This document shows positions 50,913 to 59,895 of a stretch of DNA of 64,000 nt, piece after piece. Origin of the DNA: an uncultured Bacteroidaceae bacterium (GTDB lineage: Bacteria; Bacteroidota; Bacteroidia; Bacteroidales; Bacteroidaceae). The notes beneath the pieces were generated by a model. It was not told the origin of the DNA and did no database searches. It saw nothing but the letters and a program-made list of their open reading frames with translations. The stretch is from the NCBI GenBank assembly GCA_905234735.1, contig CAJOJA010000011.1:62001-126000 (forward strand), written 5' to 3'. Position numbers and translations under genes: made by a program. Each line of letters opens with the position of its first letter. Positions within the stretch are counted from its first letter, which is position 1.

Positions 50913-51794
50913 ATGAAAGAGAATAACTTTAAGGGTTTGGGTATTGCCCTCGTAACACCTTTCCAGGCAGACGGAAGTGTTGACTACGATGCTCTCTTGT
51001 CGTTGGTCGATTACCAGATAAAGGGAGGTGCTGACTTTCTGTGTGTGCTGGGCACAACAGCCGAAACGCCCTGTCTGACCACCGAGGAGAAACGAACGAT
51101 AAAAGAGCGCGTGGTTAAGCACGTTCGTGGTCGCGTGCCTCTGTTGATGGGGTGTGGTGGAAATTGTACACAGGCTGTCGTCGATGAGATACGGCAGACG
51201 GACTGGACGGGCATCGATGGTATCCTGAGCGTGTGTCCCATGTACAACAAACCCACGCAGGAGGGCCTTTACCAGCACTTTCGTGCACTATCCGAGGCCA
51301 GTCCGCTGCCTTTGGTCCTGTACAATGTGCCTGGCCGGACGGGTGTGAATATGACTGCCGAAACCACCTTGCGACTGGCTCACGATTTCGACAGCATCGT
51401 TGCCATCAAAGAGGCCAGCGGAAAACTCGACCAGATAAAGGAGATACTGGAGAAGAAACCCAAGGGATTTGATGTCATATCCGGTGATGACAGCCTGACC
51501 CTGTCCATCATGAAAGCAGGTGGCGTGGGCATCATCAGCGTCGTGGGCAATGCCATTCCGCAGCGTTTCAGTGAAATGGTTCACCTGATGCAGGAAGGCC
51601 GTTTGGCCGAGGCTACCATCATCAACGACGAACTCTTTGAGCTCTACAGTTTAATGTTCATTGACGGAAACCCTGCGGGCGTGAAGGCGGCACTTTCCGA
51701 CATGGGACGCATTCACAATCGTCTGCGCCTGCCCCTGGTACCAGTCACAGAACGTACAGGCGAACGTATAGCTCAGATTATCCAAGACCTATAA
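50913..51794 (+). CDS. dapA: 4-hydroxy-tetrahydrodipicolinate synthase
   Basis: 293 residues. It condenses pyruvate and aspartate semialdehyde in lysine and diaminopimelate synthesis. LGTTAETPCL is the conserved GTTGE region, Tyr137 lies in VLYNVPGRTG, and the Schiff-base Lys166 lies in VAIKEASG. The 3' end overlaps the convergent tcdA gene by 17 bases. Confidence 0.96.
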   Translation: MKENNFKGLGIALVTPFQADGSVDYDALLSLVDYQIKGGADFLCVLGTTAETPCLTTEEKRTIKERVVKHVRGRVPLLMGCGGNCTQAVVDEIRQTDWTGIDGILSVCPMYNKPTQEGLYQHFRALSEASPLPLVLYNVPGRTGVNMTAETTLRLAHDFDSIVAIKEASGKLDQIKEILEKKPKGFDVISGDDSLTLSIMKAGGVGIISVVGNAIPQRFSEMVHLMQEGRLAEATIINDELFELYSLMFIDGNPAGVKAALSDMGRIHNRLRLPLVPVTERTGERIAQIIQDL

Positions 51795-52494
51795 GGTCCT
51801 TTACAACTTCGCCGCCGATGACCAATCCTGCGGCAGGTGGAACAAAAGCGTTCGAAGCAGGTATGCTTCGGCGCCTTTCGTTTTCTTGAGAGGACGTTTC
51901 AATGGGGTGGGAGGGTATTTCCTCGCTATACACCACCTTTACGTGCCGTATCCCCTCTCGTCGCAGGGTCTGACGCATCACTTTGGCCAGTGGGTCGACA
52001 CTGGTCTTCGACAGGTCGGCCACACGGAATCCGCTTGGGTCTAACTTGTTGGCAGCCCCCATCGAACAGATGACGGGTACGCTCATCCGATGGCAACGTC
52101 GCACCAGCTCCAGCTTGGCACGGACTGTGTCGATGCAATCCACCACGTAGTCGAACTGTGACAGGTCCACCTCGTCGGCATTTTCCGGCAGATAGAACAT
52201 GCGATGGGGCACGACGGTACAATCGGGATTGATGTCTCGGATGCGACTGGCCGCCACATCCACTTTGTATTGCCCGATGGTGGAGTGCAGGGCCACAATC
52301 TGGCGGTTGATGTTTGTCACATTCACCTGGTCGTTGTCAAACAGTTCCAGATGTCCCACACCGCTGCGTGCCAGTACCTCTGTAGCGTAGCCTCCCACAC
52401 CCCCGATGCCAAACACTGCCACCCGGCACCCTCTGAGCCGCTCTATGGCTTCGCTGCCAAAGAGCATTCGCGTCCTGCTGAATAGGTCTTCCAT
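51778..52494 (-). CDS. tcdA: tRNA threonylcarbamoyladenosine dehydratase
   Basis: 239 residues. An E1-like ATP-dependent enzyme that cyclises t6A in tRNA. FSRTRMLFGSEAIERLRG and VAVFGIGGVGGYATEVLARSG match the family start and nucleotide loop; DNDQVNVTNINRQ and DCIDTVRAKLEL are also conserved. The FSRT element fixes the start at the ATG at 52494, which lies only five bases after the -7 box, so the message is probably leaderless. Confidence 0.92.
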   Translation of the reverse strand: MEDLFSRTRMLFGSEAIERLRGCRVAVFGIGGVGGYATEVLARSGVGHLELFDNDQVNVTNINRQIVALHSTIGQYKVDVAASRIRDINPDCTVVPHRMFYLPENADEVDLSQFDYVVDCIDTVRAKLELVRRCHRMSVPVICSMGAANKLDPSGFRVADLSKTSVDPLAKVMRQTLRREGIRHVKVVYSEEIPSHPIETSSQENERRRSIPASNAFVPPAAGLVIGGEVVKDLIGLG

Positions 52495-52499
52495 AATGA

Positions 52500-52531
52500 C
52501 AAAGGTACGAATAAGCAAGCACAATCGCAAA
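52500..52531 (-). promoter_or_regulatory. Promoter for tcdA
   Basis: Minus strand TTTG (52528-52531), 20-base spacer, TACCTTTG (52500-52507), preceded by CTTGCTTATTCG. The ATG follows after TCATT. Confidence 0.8.
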
Positions 52532-52625
52532 TTTATTTGCAGATTGTTGAGCGTGAGTACCTAAAACCCCAAGTTAAAGATACGATTAACCGAATGAATA
52601 AGCAAAAATACATAGCTTAAAAATT

Positions 52626-52750
52626 ATCTTCGGTAGGATCTCGCTTAGACGACGCGTCGTTTGAGCTTAATCGACACGTCGTTTCGTCTCGTTCCATACG
52701 TGGAACAAGTCTGTGACACGCGTGTCACAAACCCAAGGCTCCCGAAGCCT
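52626..52750. repeat. Array of six unlike palindromes at 22-base spacing
   Basis: Dyad centres lie at 52632.5 (ATCTT-CGGT-AGGAT, one G-T pair), 52654.5 (ACGACGCGTCGT, perfect), 52676.5 (CGACACGTCG), 52698.5 (GTTCCA-TACG-TGGAAC), 52720.5 (GTGACACGCGTGTCAC, perfect 16) and 52743 (AGGCT-CCCGA-AGCCT). The first five are spaced exactly 22 bases. The sequences differ but the phase and dyad are kept. The array fills the divergent gap between tcdA and the aminotransferase gene. Confidence 0.75.
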
Positions 52751-52840
52751 CCGTCACCCCATCAGGGATGTGTAGGCAGAGGGCAACAGAGACAGGACCA
52801 TCCTCTCAACATTTATCGGAGCAAGAAATATCCAAACAAG

Positions 52841-52872
52841 TTTGGTATTTCGCTCGCTTATTCGTATCTTTG
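52841..52872 (+). promoter_or_regulatory. Promoter for the aminotransferase gene
   Basis: TTTG (52841-52844), 20-base spacer, TATCTTTG (52865-52872), within CTCGCTTATTCGTA-TCTTTGC. The ATG at 52888 is only 15 bases beyond, so the leader is very short; an ATG-TAA pair occurs at 52882. Confidence 0.8.
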
Positions 52873-52887
52873 CACGCGTAAATGTAA

Positions 52888-54093
52888 ATGCCTATGCCAA
52901 AGATATCTGTTCGCGGACACGAGATGCCCGAATCCCCCATACGAAAACTGGCTCCGTTGGCCTATGCCGCAAAGGAACGCGGTGTGCATGTTTATCACCT
53001 GAACATCGGTCAGCCCGACCTGCCCACTCCTAAATCGGCACTCAACGCCATTCGGAATATCGACCGCAAGATTCTGGAGTACTCGCCTTCGCAGGGCTAC
53101 CTCAGTTATCGCAAAAAACTGGTCGATTACTACAAAAAGTACAACATAGACGTTACGCCTGACGACATCATCATCACTTCTGGTGGTTCGGAGGCGGTGC
53201 TTTTCTCATTTTTGGCTTGCCTGAATCCTGGCGACGAAATCATTGTGCCGGAACCGGCATACGCCAACTACATGGCCTTTGCCATCTCGGCAGGTGCCGT
53301 CATTCGTACCATCGCTACCACCATCGAAGAGGGTTTCTCATTGCCCAAGGTGGAGAAGTTCGAGGAACTCATCAACGAACGCACGCGAGCCATCCTGATT
53401 TGTAATCCCAACAATCCCACTGGTTACCTGTACACGCGCCGCGAGATGAACCAAATTCGCGACTTGGTCAAGAAGTACGACCTCTATCTCTTTTCCGACG
53501 AGGTTTATCGCGGGTTCATTTACACAGGGTCACCCTATATTTCGGCCTGCCATCTGGAGGGTATTGAACAAAATGTCATCCTCATCGACTCCGTGTCGAA
53601 GCGTTACTCGGAATGCGGCATCCGCATCGGAGCCCTGGTTACTAAGAACGACGAGGTGCGAAAGGCCGTGATGAAATTCTGCCAGGCCCGTCTCTCTCCT
53701 CCCTTGATTGGACAGATTGCAGCCGAAGCCTCGTTGGACGAGCCGGAGGAATACAGCCGCGAGGTCTACGACGAATATGTGGAGCGCCGAAAGTGCCTCA
53801 TTGATGGACTCAACCGCATTCCTGGTGTGTACAGCCCCATTCCAATGGGGGCATTCTACACGGTGGCTAAACTGCCCGTTGACGATGCCGAACGCTTCTG
53901 TGCCTGGTGTCTGAGCGACTTCAGCTACGAGGGTGAGACCGTCATGATGGCTCCAGCTGCAGGTTTCTACACCACGCCTGGTGCAGGTCGCGACCAGGTG
54001 CGCCTGGCCTACGTCCTGAAAAAGGAAGACCTCAACCGGGCACTTTTCGTCCTGCAGAAGGCTCTTGAAGCCTATCCTGGCACCCAACAATAG
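52888..54093 (+). CDS. Class I/II PLP-dependent aminotransferase (aspartate-type)
   Basis: 401 residues; ATG at 52894 would also serve. NIGQPDLPTP, PNNPTGYLYTRREM, LFSDEVYRGF and DSVSKRYSECGIRIGAL, with the PLP lysine in SVSKRY, are conserved. MGAFYTVAKLPVDDAERF and RLAYVLKKEDL follow. It is likely aspartate or a related aminotransferase; the exact substrate is not readable. Ten bases separate it from the permease gene. Confidence 0.9.
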   Translation: MPMPKISVRGHEMPESPIRKLAPLAYAAKERGVHVYHLNIGQPDLPTPKSALNAIRNIDRKILEYSPSQGYLSYRKKLVDYYKKYNIDVTPDDIIITSGGSEAVLFSFLACLNPGDEIIVPEPAYANYMAFAISAGAVIRTIATTIEEGFSLPKVEKFEELINERTRAILICNPNNPTGYLYTRREMNQIRDLVKKYDLYLFSDEVYRGFIYTGSPYISACHLEGIEQNVILIDSVSKRYSECGIRIGALVTKNDEVRKAVMKFCQARLSPPLIGQIAAEASLDEPEEYSREVYDEYVERRKCLIDGLNRIPGVYSPIPMGAFYTVAKLPVDDAERFCAWCLSDFSYEGETVMMAPAAGFYTTPGAGRDQVRLAYVLKKEDLNRALFVLQKALEAYPGTQQ

Positions 54094-54102
54094 TTCCTCC
54101 GT

Positions 54103-55350
54103 ATGGCCTACACATGGTTCATCGCCCGTCGGCTTTATCGTGCTAATGACTCTCGTCGCCGTGCATCACGGTCGGCTATCGTCATTGCTACGGCAGGTGT
54201 GGCCCTGGGCTTGGCCATCATGCTGCTTTCAGTTTGCGTCGTACTCGGTTTCAAGTCCGAGGTGGAGCGCAAGGTCACGGGCATGGGCGGACATATTCAG
54301 ATATTGAACTACCAGTCGCTCATCGATACGGAGGCGCAACCCATCGCCATCAGCGATTCGCTTGTTTTCCGCTTGAGTCAGGTCTCTGGTGTCTCCGATG
54401 TGCGACGCTATTGTCAGAAGGCAGGAATGCTGAAGACCGACGCTTCGTTTCAGGGTGTAGTCTTCCGTGGCATAGCTCCTGACTACAAACTCGATTTTCT
54501 TCGTTCGTGCCTTGTTGAGGGAAGTCTTACCGATAGTTTCTCTGAGACGGAAAGTACTGGTCGGCTGGCAGTCAGTCAGATGCTTGCACGTCAACTGGGA
54601 CTGCATGTGGGCGACAAGGTCTATGCCTATTTCTTCGACCAGACGCTGCGTGCCCGCCGTTTCACCATAGAGGCTGTCTATGCAACCTATCTGTCGGAGT
54701 ACGACGAGCGTATGGCCTTCTGCGACATGCACACCATTCGCCGTTTGCTGGGCTATGGGCCCGACCAGTACGGTGGTGCCGAACTCTCTCTGGCTCGGAT
54801 GGATCAGCTGTCAGAGGTTTCTGATCAGGTATCGCGCCTCGTCAATCACCGGCAGGACAATTATGGGCAGGCCTACACCTCGCCTACCATTCGCGACACC
54901 TATCCCCACATCTTCGCCTGGCTCGACCTGCTCGACCTCAATGTTGTCGTCATTCTGGTGCTGATGCTTGCCGTCGCTGGGTTTACCACCGTCAGCGGAT
55001 TGCTCATCATTATCCTGGAGCGTACGCAGTTTATTGGCATTTTCAAGGCTATGGGAGCACCCGATCGCACCTTGCGCCACGTTTTCCTCTGGTATGCCAT
55101 GCTGCTTGTGGGACGTGGAATGATTATTGGCAACGTTTTTGCTCTGGCCTTCTGCTATGTTCAGCAGCGCTGGGGCCTCGTCACCCTGGATGCTGCCACA
55201 TACTATGTCCATCAGATGCCCATTCAACTCTCGTGGACTTGGATAGCGGTTATCAATTTGCTGACGCTATTGCTTTCTGCCTTGGCCTTATTGTTGCCCA
55301 CACTCGTTGTTAGTCGCATCAGTCCTTCGCGTGCGATACGGTTCGAGTAG
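54103..55350 (+). CDS. FtsX-like ABC permease (LolC/LolE type)
   Basis: 415 residues. The N-terminal membrane helix (AIVIATAGVALGLAIMLLSV) precedes a large periplasmic MacB-like domain (about 45-270), and three more helices carry the FtsX domain, including TVSGLLIIILERTQFIGIFK and MGAPDRTLRHVF. The end VSRISPSRAIRFE is typical. These permeases extract lipoproteins or lipids from the inner membrane. No ATPase subunit is adjacent. Confidence 0.9.
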   Translation: MAYTWFIARRLYRANDSRRRASRSAIVIATAGVALGLAIMLLSVCVVLGFKSEVERKVTGMGGHIQILNYQSLIDTEAQPIAISDSLVFRLSQVSGVSDVRRYCQKAGMLKTDASFQGVVFRGIAPDYKLDFLRSCLVEGSLTDSFSETESTGRLAVSQMLARQLGLHVGDKVYAYFFDQTLRARRFTIEAVYATYLSEYDERMAFCDMHTIRRLLGYGPDQYGGAELSLARMDQLSEVSDQVSRLVNHRQDNYGQAYTSPTIRDTYPHIFAWLDLLDLNVVVILVLMLAVAGFTTVSGLLIIILERTQFIGIFKAMGAPDRTLRHVFLWYAMLLVGRGMIIGNVFALAFCYVQQRWGLVTLDAATYYVHQMPIQLSWTWIAVINLLTLLLSALALLLPTLVVSRISPSRAIRFE

Positions 55351-55366
55351 GTAAAGGGGAAATAAG

Positions 55367-55411
55367 TACGGAGGTGATTGTGCATCGAACACAACCACCT
55401 CCGTATCTTTT
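55367..55411. terminator. Strong terminator between the permease and mce
   Basis: TACGGAGGTGATTGTG (55367-55382) pairs with CACAACCACCTCCGTA (55390-55405) at 15 of 16 positions and is followed by TCTTTT. It can end plus-strand transcripts and the convergent mce transcript. Confidence 0.85.
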
Positions 55412-55421
55412 ACCTTTTCGA

Positions 55422-55826
55422 TTATTCTTCACATAACTCTGTCAGAATTCCGCAGGTCGACTTCGGATGGAGGAAGGCGATGTGCAGACTATCAGCACCG
55501 TTGCGAGGTGCCTTGTCGATAAGGCGGATGCCCTTCTCGTCGCACATGGCCAGAGCTTCTGTCACACCATCCTCAACCTTGAAAGCTACATGGTGCACAC
55601 CACGACCGCCGTTGTCGAGGAATTTCTGTACGGTGCTCTCAGGGCAAGTGGGCTCCAGGAGTTCCAGTTTCACTTCACCAACCTTCATGAAGGCAGTCTT
55701 TACTTTCTGGTCTTCAACGACCTCGGTCTTGTACACTTCCAGTCCCAATACGTCCTGGAAATAGGGCAGTACAGCGTCGATGCTCTGTACGGCAATGCCC
55801 AGATGTTCGATTCTTGAAATCTTCAT
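55422..55826 (-). CDS. mce: Methylmalonyl-CoA epimerase
   Basis: 134 residues, a single vicinal-oxygen-chelate (glyoxalase-like) protein. MKISRIEHLGIAVQSIDAVL, FMKVGEVKLELLEPT and GRGVHHVAFKVED carry the metal-binding His and Glu residues. It interconverts the methylmalonyl-CoA epimers in the succinate-propionate pathway typical of Bacteroidales. Here the usual carboxyltransferase gene is not adjacent; the gene follows the TonB receptor by 32 bases. Confidence 0.93.
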   Translation of the reverse strand: MKISRIEHLGIAVQSIDAVLPYFQDVLGLEVYKTEVVEDQKVKTAFMKVGEVKLELLEPTCPESTVQKFLDNGGRGVHHVAFKVEDGVTEALAMCDEKGIRLIDKAPRNGADSLHIAFLHPKSTCGILTELCEE

Positions 55827-55858
55827 TGTTTTTTTGTTTAATGGATTAAAATATAGGG

Positions 55859-58264
55859 TTAAAACTCTATTAGTACTCGTCCGTTAATCATGCGTCCCGT
55901 CAGGTAATTGGGCACAGCAAACTGGCTGCCTTGTACGTCCGTTACCCAGTAGTATCCAGATACGTTGTTGAAACCGAATACATTGAAGCAGTCGAGACCC
56001 ACCCAGATATTCTTGACGGCATTGTGGCGCAGGTGACGGTCTTCGTTGTTCAGCGCGCGATAGTTCATGCCGATATCGATGCGCTTGTAGGCCGTGGCAC
56101 GGAAGACTTGCTTCTCCAGTCCTGTGTGTGGGGGTCCGAAGGGGAGTCCGTCGGCAAACGAGGCTTTCAGGCTCATCTTCCAGCGCGTGGTGCCAGGGAA
56201 ATAGTCTGTGAAGAAGAAATTCAGGTTCCAGCGTTGGTCTGTCGGCTGTGGAATACGCTTGCCGTTCAGGGTCATCTGAGCCCTCATCAGTCCGAAACTT
56301 ATCCACGAGTCCGTGCCCTTCACCATCTCGCCATATACCTTGAAGTCGATACCTGCCACGTAGCCCTTGGCCAGATTTTCGCCATAGTAGACGATTTTCA
56401 CGTTATCGACGTTGTAGGGGATAATGTTGCTCTGAGCCTTGTAGTAAGCCTCTGCACTGAACTTGAAGGGACGCTGCAGGACGCGGAACTTGTACTCCAT
56501 CGCTGCCAGCAATTGGAACGAGCGTTGCGACTTGATGTTGCGGTTCAGTTGCACCACGGTATTTCCGGCTGTAGTCACGGTGTCGCGCAGTTCCTTGTAG
56601 AAGGGACGCTGATAGTAGAGGCCTGTGGCCAGTCGAAAGGTGAAGTTGTCGTTACGCTCAGGCACATATCCCAACGACACACGGGGCGAGAAGAGCCATT
56701 CGCGGTTCCACGACCAGTAGGAGAGACGAGCGCCGTAGTTGAAGCTCAGGATGCCGATTTTTGACTCCTTTCGCCAGGTGTCCTGTACGTACATCTCCAT
56801 GTGGTTGGTGGATATCTCGTTGATGCTCTTCAGGTTGTAGATAAGCATCAGGTCCTTGCCCGTGTGGGGGATGCTGTAGCCGCTGGAGTCGCGACTTTCC
56901 CATTCGCGAGCATTTTCTTGTATGCGATCGTGTTTCCAGGCAATTCCAGCCAGCAGCGTGTGGCTGCGTCGGCGCAGGTCATAGTTCAGTTTCAGTGTCT
57001 GTGTGTTGCTTGTCAGCAGGTTGCGCGCGTGTTCCATATACGTTCCTACGGCCAACTGCTTGCCAGCGATGGATTCGTCAAGCCAGTATTGGCCTTGAAG
57101 GTCGAAGGTTTCGCGTTCCTTTGTTGAGAAGGCACTGAAGGCTAGGCTCAGGTTTGAATAGTTGTTGATTCGGCGCGTCAGTTTGGCTGTACCGAAGAGG
57201 GTGCGGAATAGATCTTCCTCCTTGCCGTCAAAATAGACACGAAATACTTTTACATCCTGCATCGTTCCGAAACTCGTCTCACGATCCTTAGGAACGAATT
57301 TATAGTTGTTTTTCGAGATGTAGCCGATGAAATCGAACGTCCAGTCCTTCGAGGGCATCCACGAGAGATAGGCCTGATAATCGAGGAAGCGGGGACGATA
57401 TTCCCCCTTCGTCTCCAACGCTCCCAGCATGTACTGGGTGGTCTTGAAACGCAGTCCATTGGAGAAGGAGAACTTACGATTGCCATAGCCAGCGTAGGCG
57501 TTGGCACCAAGCAACGATCCCTGGAGCGAGCCTTCCCAACCGCGAGGTCTGCGGTAGGTGATATCGAGCACGCTGGACATCTTGTCGCCATATTTAGCCT
57601 CGAAACCGCCAGCAGAGAAGTCCACACGATCCACCATGTCGCTGTTGATGACGGACAAACCCTCTTGCTGCCCTGAGCTGATGAGCAACGGACGATAGAC
57701 TTCCACGCCGTTGATGTAGACACAGTTTTCGTCGAATGAACCGCCACGCACGTTGTACTGACTCGATAGTTCGTTGTGGCTGGATACGCCTGCTTGTGTG
57801 GCCACGAGTTCCTCCACAGCGTTGCCCGTCGTCGATGGCATTCGTTTCAAATCCTCCGTGTTCAGGGTTTGCATCTGGTTCATCTGCTGGCGCAACTCCT
57901 TCACTTCTACCTCGTCCAGCCTACGGTCTGTGCTCTTCATGACGATATTCAGCACCAGTTCACCCTGTGGTTTTTTCAGTACGCGGCGACGTGTTTGGAA
58001 CCCCATCATCTGATAGACCACCACCACACTGTCAGCCGTACGGAACTGGATGTTGTACTTGCCGTCCAGGTTTGCTGTTGTGGCCACCCCTTGACCCTCT
58101 ATGCGTACGATGACCATGGGGATCGGCTCCTGGCTCTCGTCTACTACGCTGCCACGCAGTTTAACTTTTGCCGTATCAGTCTCTTCCTGAGCACAGAGTA
58201 TGTCGCCACACCCCATAAGGAGCACGGCGACAAAGCATGCAATTCGAAGAAACTTTTGCGTCAT
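55859..58264 (-). CDS. TonB-dependent outer-membrane receptor with carboxypeptidase-like N-terminal domain
   Basis: 801 residues. A signal peptide (about 1-25) is followed by a carboxypeptidase-regulatory-like domain (KLRGSVVDESQEPIPMVIVR), a plug domain (about 120-215, SSQYNVRGGSFDENCVYING and VDFSAGGFEAKYGDKMSSVL) and a beta-barrel ending LTGRMINGRVLIEF. No SusD partner is adjacent, so it is not a typical polysaccharide-utilisation pair. It lies in a run with maf, kdsC and a small lipoprotein; its ligand is unknown. Confidence 0.88.
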   Translation of the reverse strand: MTQKFLRIACFVAVLLMGCGDILCAQEETDTAKVKLRGSVVDESQEPIPMVIVRIEGQGVATTANLDGKYNIQFRTADSVVVVYQMMGFQTRRRVLKKPQGELVLNIVMKSTDRRLDEVEVKELRQQMNQMQTLNTEDLKRMPSTTGNAVEELVATQAGVSSHNELSSQYNVRGGSFDENCVYINGVEVYRPLLISSGQQEGLSVINSDMVDRVDFSAGGFEAKYGDKMSSVLDITYRRPRGWEGSLQGSLLGANAYAGYGNRKFSFSNGLRFKTTQYMLGALETKGEYRPRFLDYQAYLSWMPSKDWTFDFIGYISKNNYKFVPKDRETSFGTMQDVKVFRVYFDGKEEDLFRTLFGTAKLTRRINNYSNLSLAFSAFSTKERETFDLQGQYWLDESIAGKQLAVGTYMEHARNLLTSNTQTLKLNYDLRRRSHTLLAGIAWKHDRIQENAREWESRDSSGYSIPHTGKDLMLIYNLKSINEISTNHMEMYVQDTWRKESKIGILSFNYGARLSYWSWNREWLFSPRVSLGYVPERNDNFTFRLATGLYYQRPFYKELRDTVTTAGNTVVQLNRNIKSQRSFQLLAAMEYKFRVLQRPFKFSAEAYYKAQSNIIPYNVDNVKIVYYGENLAKGYVAGIDFKVYGEMVKGTDSWISFGLMRAQMTLNGKRIPQPTDQRWNLNFFFTDYFPGTTRWKMSLKASFADGLPFGPPHTGLEKQVFRATAYKRIDIGMNYRALNNEDRHLRHNAVKNIWVGLDCFNVFGFNNVSGYYWVTDVQGSQFAVPNYLTGRMINGRVLIEF

Positions 58265-58303
58265 ACCTTTTTAATAACGCGCGCGAAGGTCGATTTATTG
58301 CCC

Positions 58304-58804
58304 TTATTGCACTTGAAGACGGAAGGAACCGCTGGCTTTGCTGTATAACACATAGCTTTGCGACTCAATAGTGCCCGTACAGCCTTCGCCCGTTCCGCCG
58401 TTAAAGATACCACCAACTCCATCGGCCGAATTGCTCCATTCTGCAGCGAACTTACATGTGTAAGTCCCTGGTATGGTGTTGGGGGGCAACATGATGCGCC
58501 ACTCTGGGTCGCTGCTGTCTATGCCTCCGTAGTTGGTGTGCTTCTTGGCGTTCAGTTCCTCGCTTTTTGCCTCTCCGTTATTGTTCACCAGGATGGTCAT
58601 CGACCACGTGTAGTTCGTGGCGTTCAGGTAGTGTCCCTTTTTCTGTTGTACAGCGGTGATGACTACGCTGTCGCCAGCATGAACTACCGCAGGCTGGTAG
58701 CGGAACCCCTGATACGTAGGTGGATAGCTGCCCTTTTCGTCATCGTTACAGGCTGCGAAAGCAAGTACCATGAAGCTGATAAGTAGGAATGTTAACTTCT
58801 TCAT
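58304..58804 (-). CDS. Lipoprotein of unknown function
   Basis: 166 residues. The signal peptide ends MVLAFAACNDDEKGS with the lipidated Cys near residue 19. The mature part is probably a single beta-sandwich (AGDSVVITAVQQKKGHYLNA; PGTYTCKFAAEWSNS). It lies 39 bases before the TonB receptor gene and 6 after maf, so it may be a surface partner of the receptor. Confidence 0.65.
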   Translation of the reverse strand: MKKLTFLLISFMVLAFAACNDDEKGSYPPTYQGFRYQPAVVHAGDSVVITAVQQKKGHYLNATNYTWSMTILVNNNGEAKSEELNAKKHTNYGGIDSSDPEWRIMLPPNTIPGTYTCKFAAEWSNSADGVGGIFNGGTGEGCTGTIESQSYVLYSKASGSFRLQVQ

Positions 58805-58810
58805 TTCTCG

Positions 58811-59383
58811 TTATATTAGGTTGTATTGTTTCAGTGTTTGATACAGTCGCTGTATGGGTAGTCCCATGACGTTGAAGTACGACCCCTCGATGTGTTCCAC
58901 GCCGATATAGCCTATCCATTCCTGTATGCCGTAGGCTCCAGCCTTGTCCAGTGGGTGGTAGTGAGTGATGTAGTGCCAAATCTCTTCGTCGCTGAGGTTG
59001 GCGAAGCGTACCTGACTGACGCAGTCGAAGGTGTGCTCCATCTCCTGGGTGAGTAAGGTGACACCCGTGATGACCTCGTGCGTGCGACCGCTCAGCTTGT
59101 GCAACATGGTGCTGGCCTCCTGCTCGTCGTGCGGTTTGCCCAGCACCTCGCTGTCCTGATAGACTATGGTGTCTGCCGTGATGATGAGTTCGTCCTGAGC
59201 CAATGTGGGGCGATAGGCTGCAGCTTTCTTCTGCGAAATAGTACGAGCTATTTCCTCGCCCGACAGTCCATTGGGGTACGACTCGTCGATGCCGGGCAGG
59301 AGCCTGACCTCGAAGTCTATCCCAAGCCCTGCCAGCAACTCCCTGCGACGTGGGCTTCCGCTTGCCAAAACGTATTTCACCAT
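58811..59383 (-). CDS. maf: Maf-like nucleotide pyrophosphatase
   Basis: 190 residues from the ATG at 59383 ([20 protein letters not shown]). The signature [10 protein letters not shown], the catalytic [10 protein letters not shown], and the [10 protein letters not shown] motif are all present. Such proteins hydrolyse non-canonical NTPs or dTTP/UTP. The start overlaps the kdsC end by 7 bases. Confidence 0.93.
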   Translation of the reverse strand: MVKYVLASGSPRRRELLAGLGIDFEVRLLPGIDESYPNGLSGEEIARTISQKKAAAYRPTLAQDELIITADTIVYQDSEVLGKPHDEQEASTMLHKLSGRTHEVITGVTLLTQEMEHTFDCVSQVRFANLSDEEIWHYITHYHPLDKAGAYGIQEWIGYIGVEHIEGSYFNVMGLPIQRLYQTLKQYNLI

Positions 59384-59895
59384 CCGAAAGCATGTTTGTT
59401 GGCCATCCACTTACCCTGTGCGCGCAGCACCTGTTCGATGACGTCGCGCCCACATCCGTAGCCACCCATGAGGGGACTTATGTAGGTGCTGATTTCCTTT
59501 ATCTCCGATACTGCATCGGCTGGGCAACAGGGACAGCCGCAACGCAGCATCACCTCGTAGTCGGGGATATCGTCACCCATGTACAACACCTCCTCGTCGC
59601 GCAGGTCGTGCTTGTGGAGGAACTCCTCGTAGGTCTGCATCTTCACTGCGGCTCCGATGTAGATGTCTTTCACGCCCAGGCCCTCGTAACGAACGCGTAC
59701 AGCCTCGACACGGGCACCCGTGATGATGGCGATGTGCAACCCCATCTTGATGGCCAGTTGCAGGGCATAGCCGTCCTTGATGTTCACCGTTCGGCAGGGC
59801 GTGCCCTCTTCGCTCATGGGTATGGTTTCGGCACTGAGTACACCGTCGATGTCGAAGGCCAGTGCACGAATCTTCGTTAGATCATAGTTTATCAT
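59377..59895 (-). CDS. KdsC-like HAD phosphatase (KDO 8-phosphate phosphatase)
   Basis: 172 residues. [14 protein letters not shown] holds the HAD nucleophile pair, [11 protein letters not shown] the second motif and [13 protein letters not shown] the metal-binding third motif. As in C0-type HAD enzymes, there is no cap domain. It acts in KDO synthesis for lipid A core. It overlaps the DUF2520 gene by 14 bases. Confidence 0.9.
   Translation of the reverse strand: MINYDLTKIRALAFDIDGVLSAETIPMSEEGTPCRTVNIKDGYALQLAIKMGLHIAIITGARVEAVRVRYEGLGVKDIYIGAAVKMQTYEEFLHKHDLRDEEVLYMGDDIPDYEVMLRCGCPCCPADAVSEIKEISTYISPLMGGYGCGRDVIEQVLRAQGKWMANKHAFGW

Noticed and set aside
52626..52750. CRISPR array
   Set aside because: No constant repeat; the units themselves differ, period is 22 bases and no cas genes are near.
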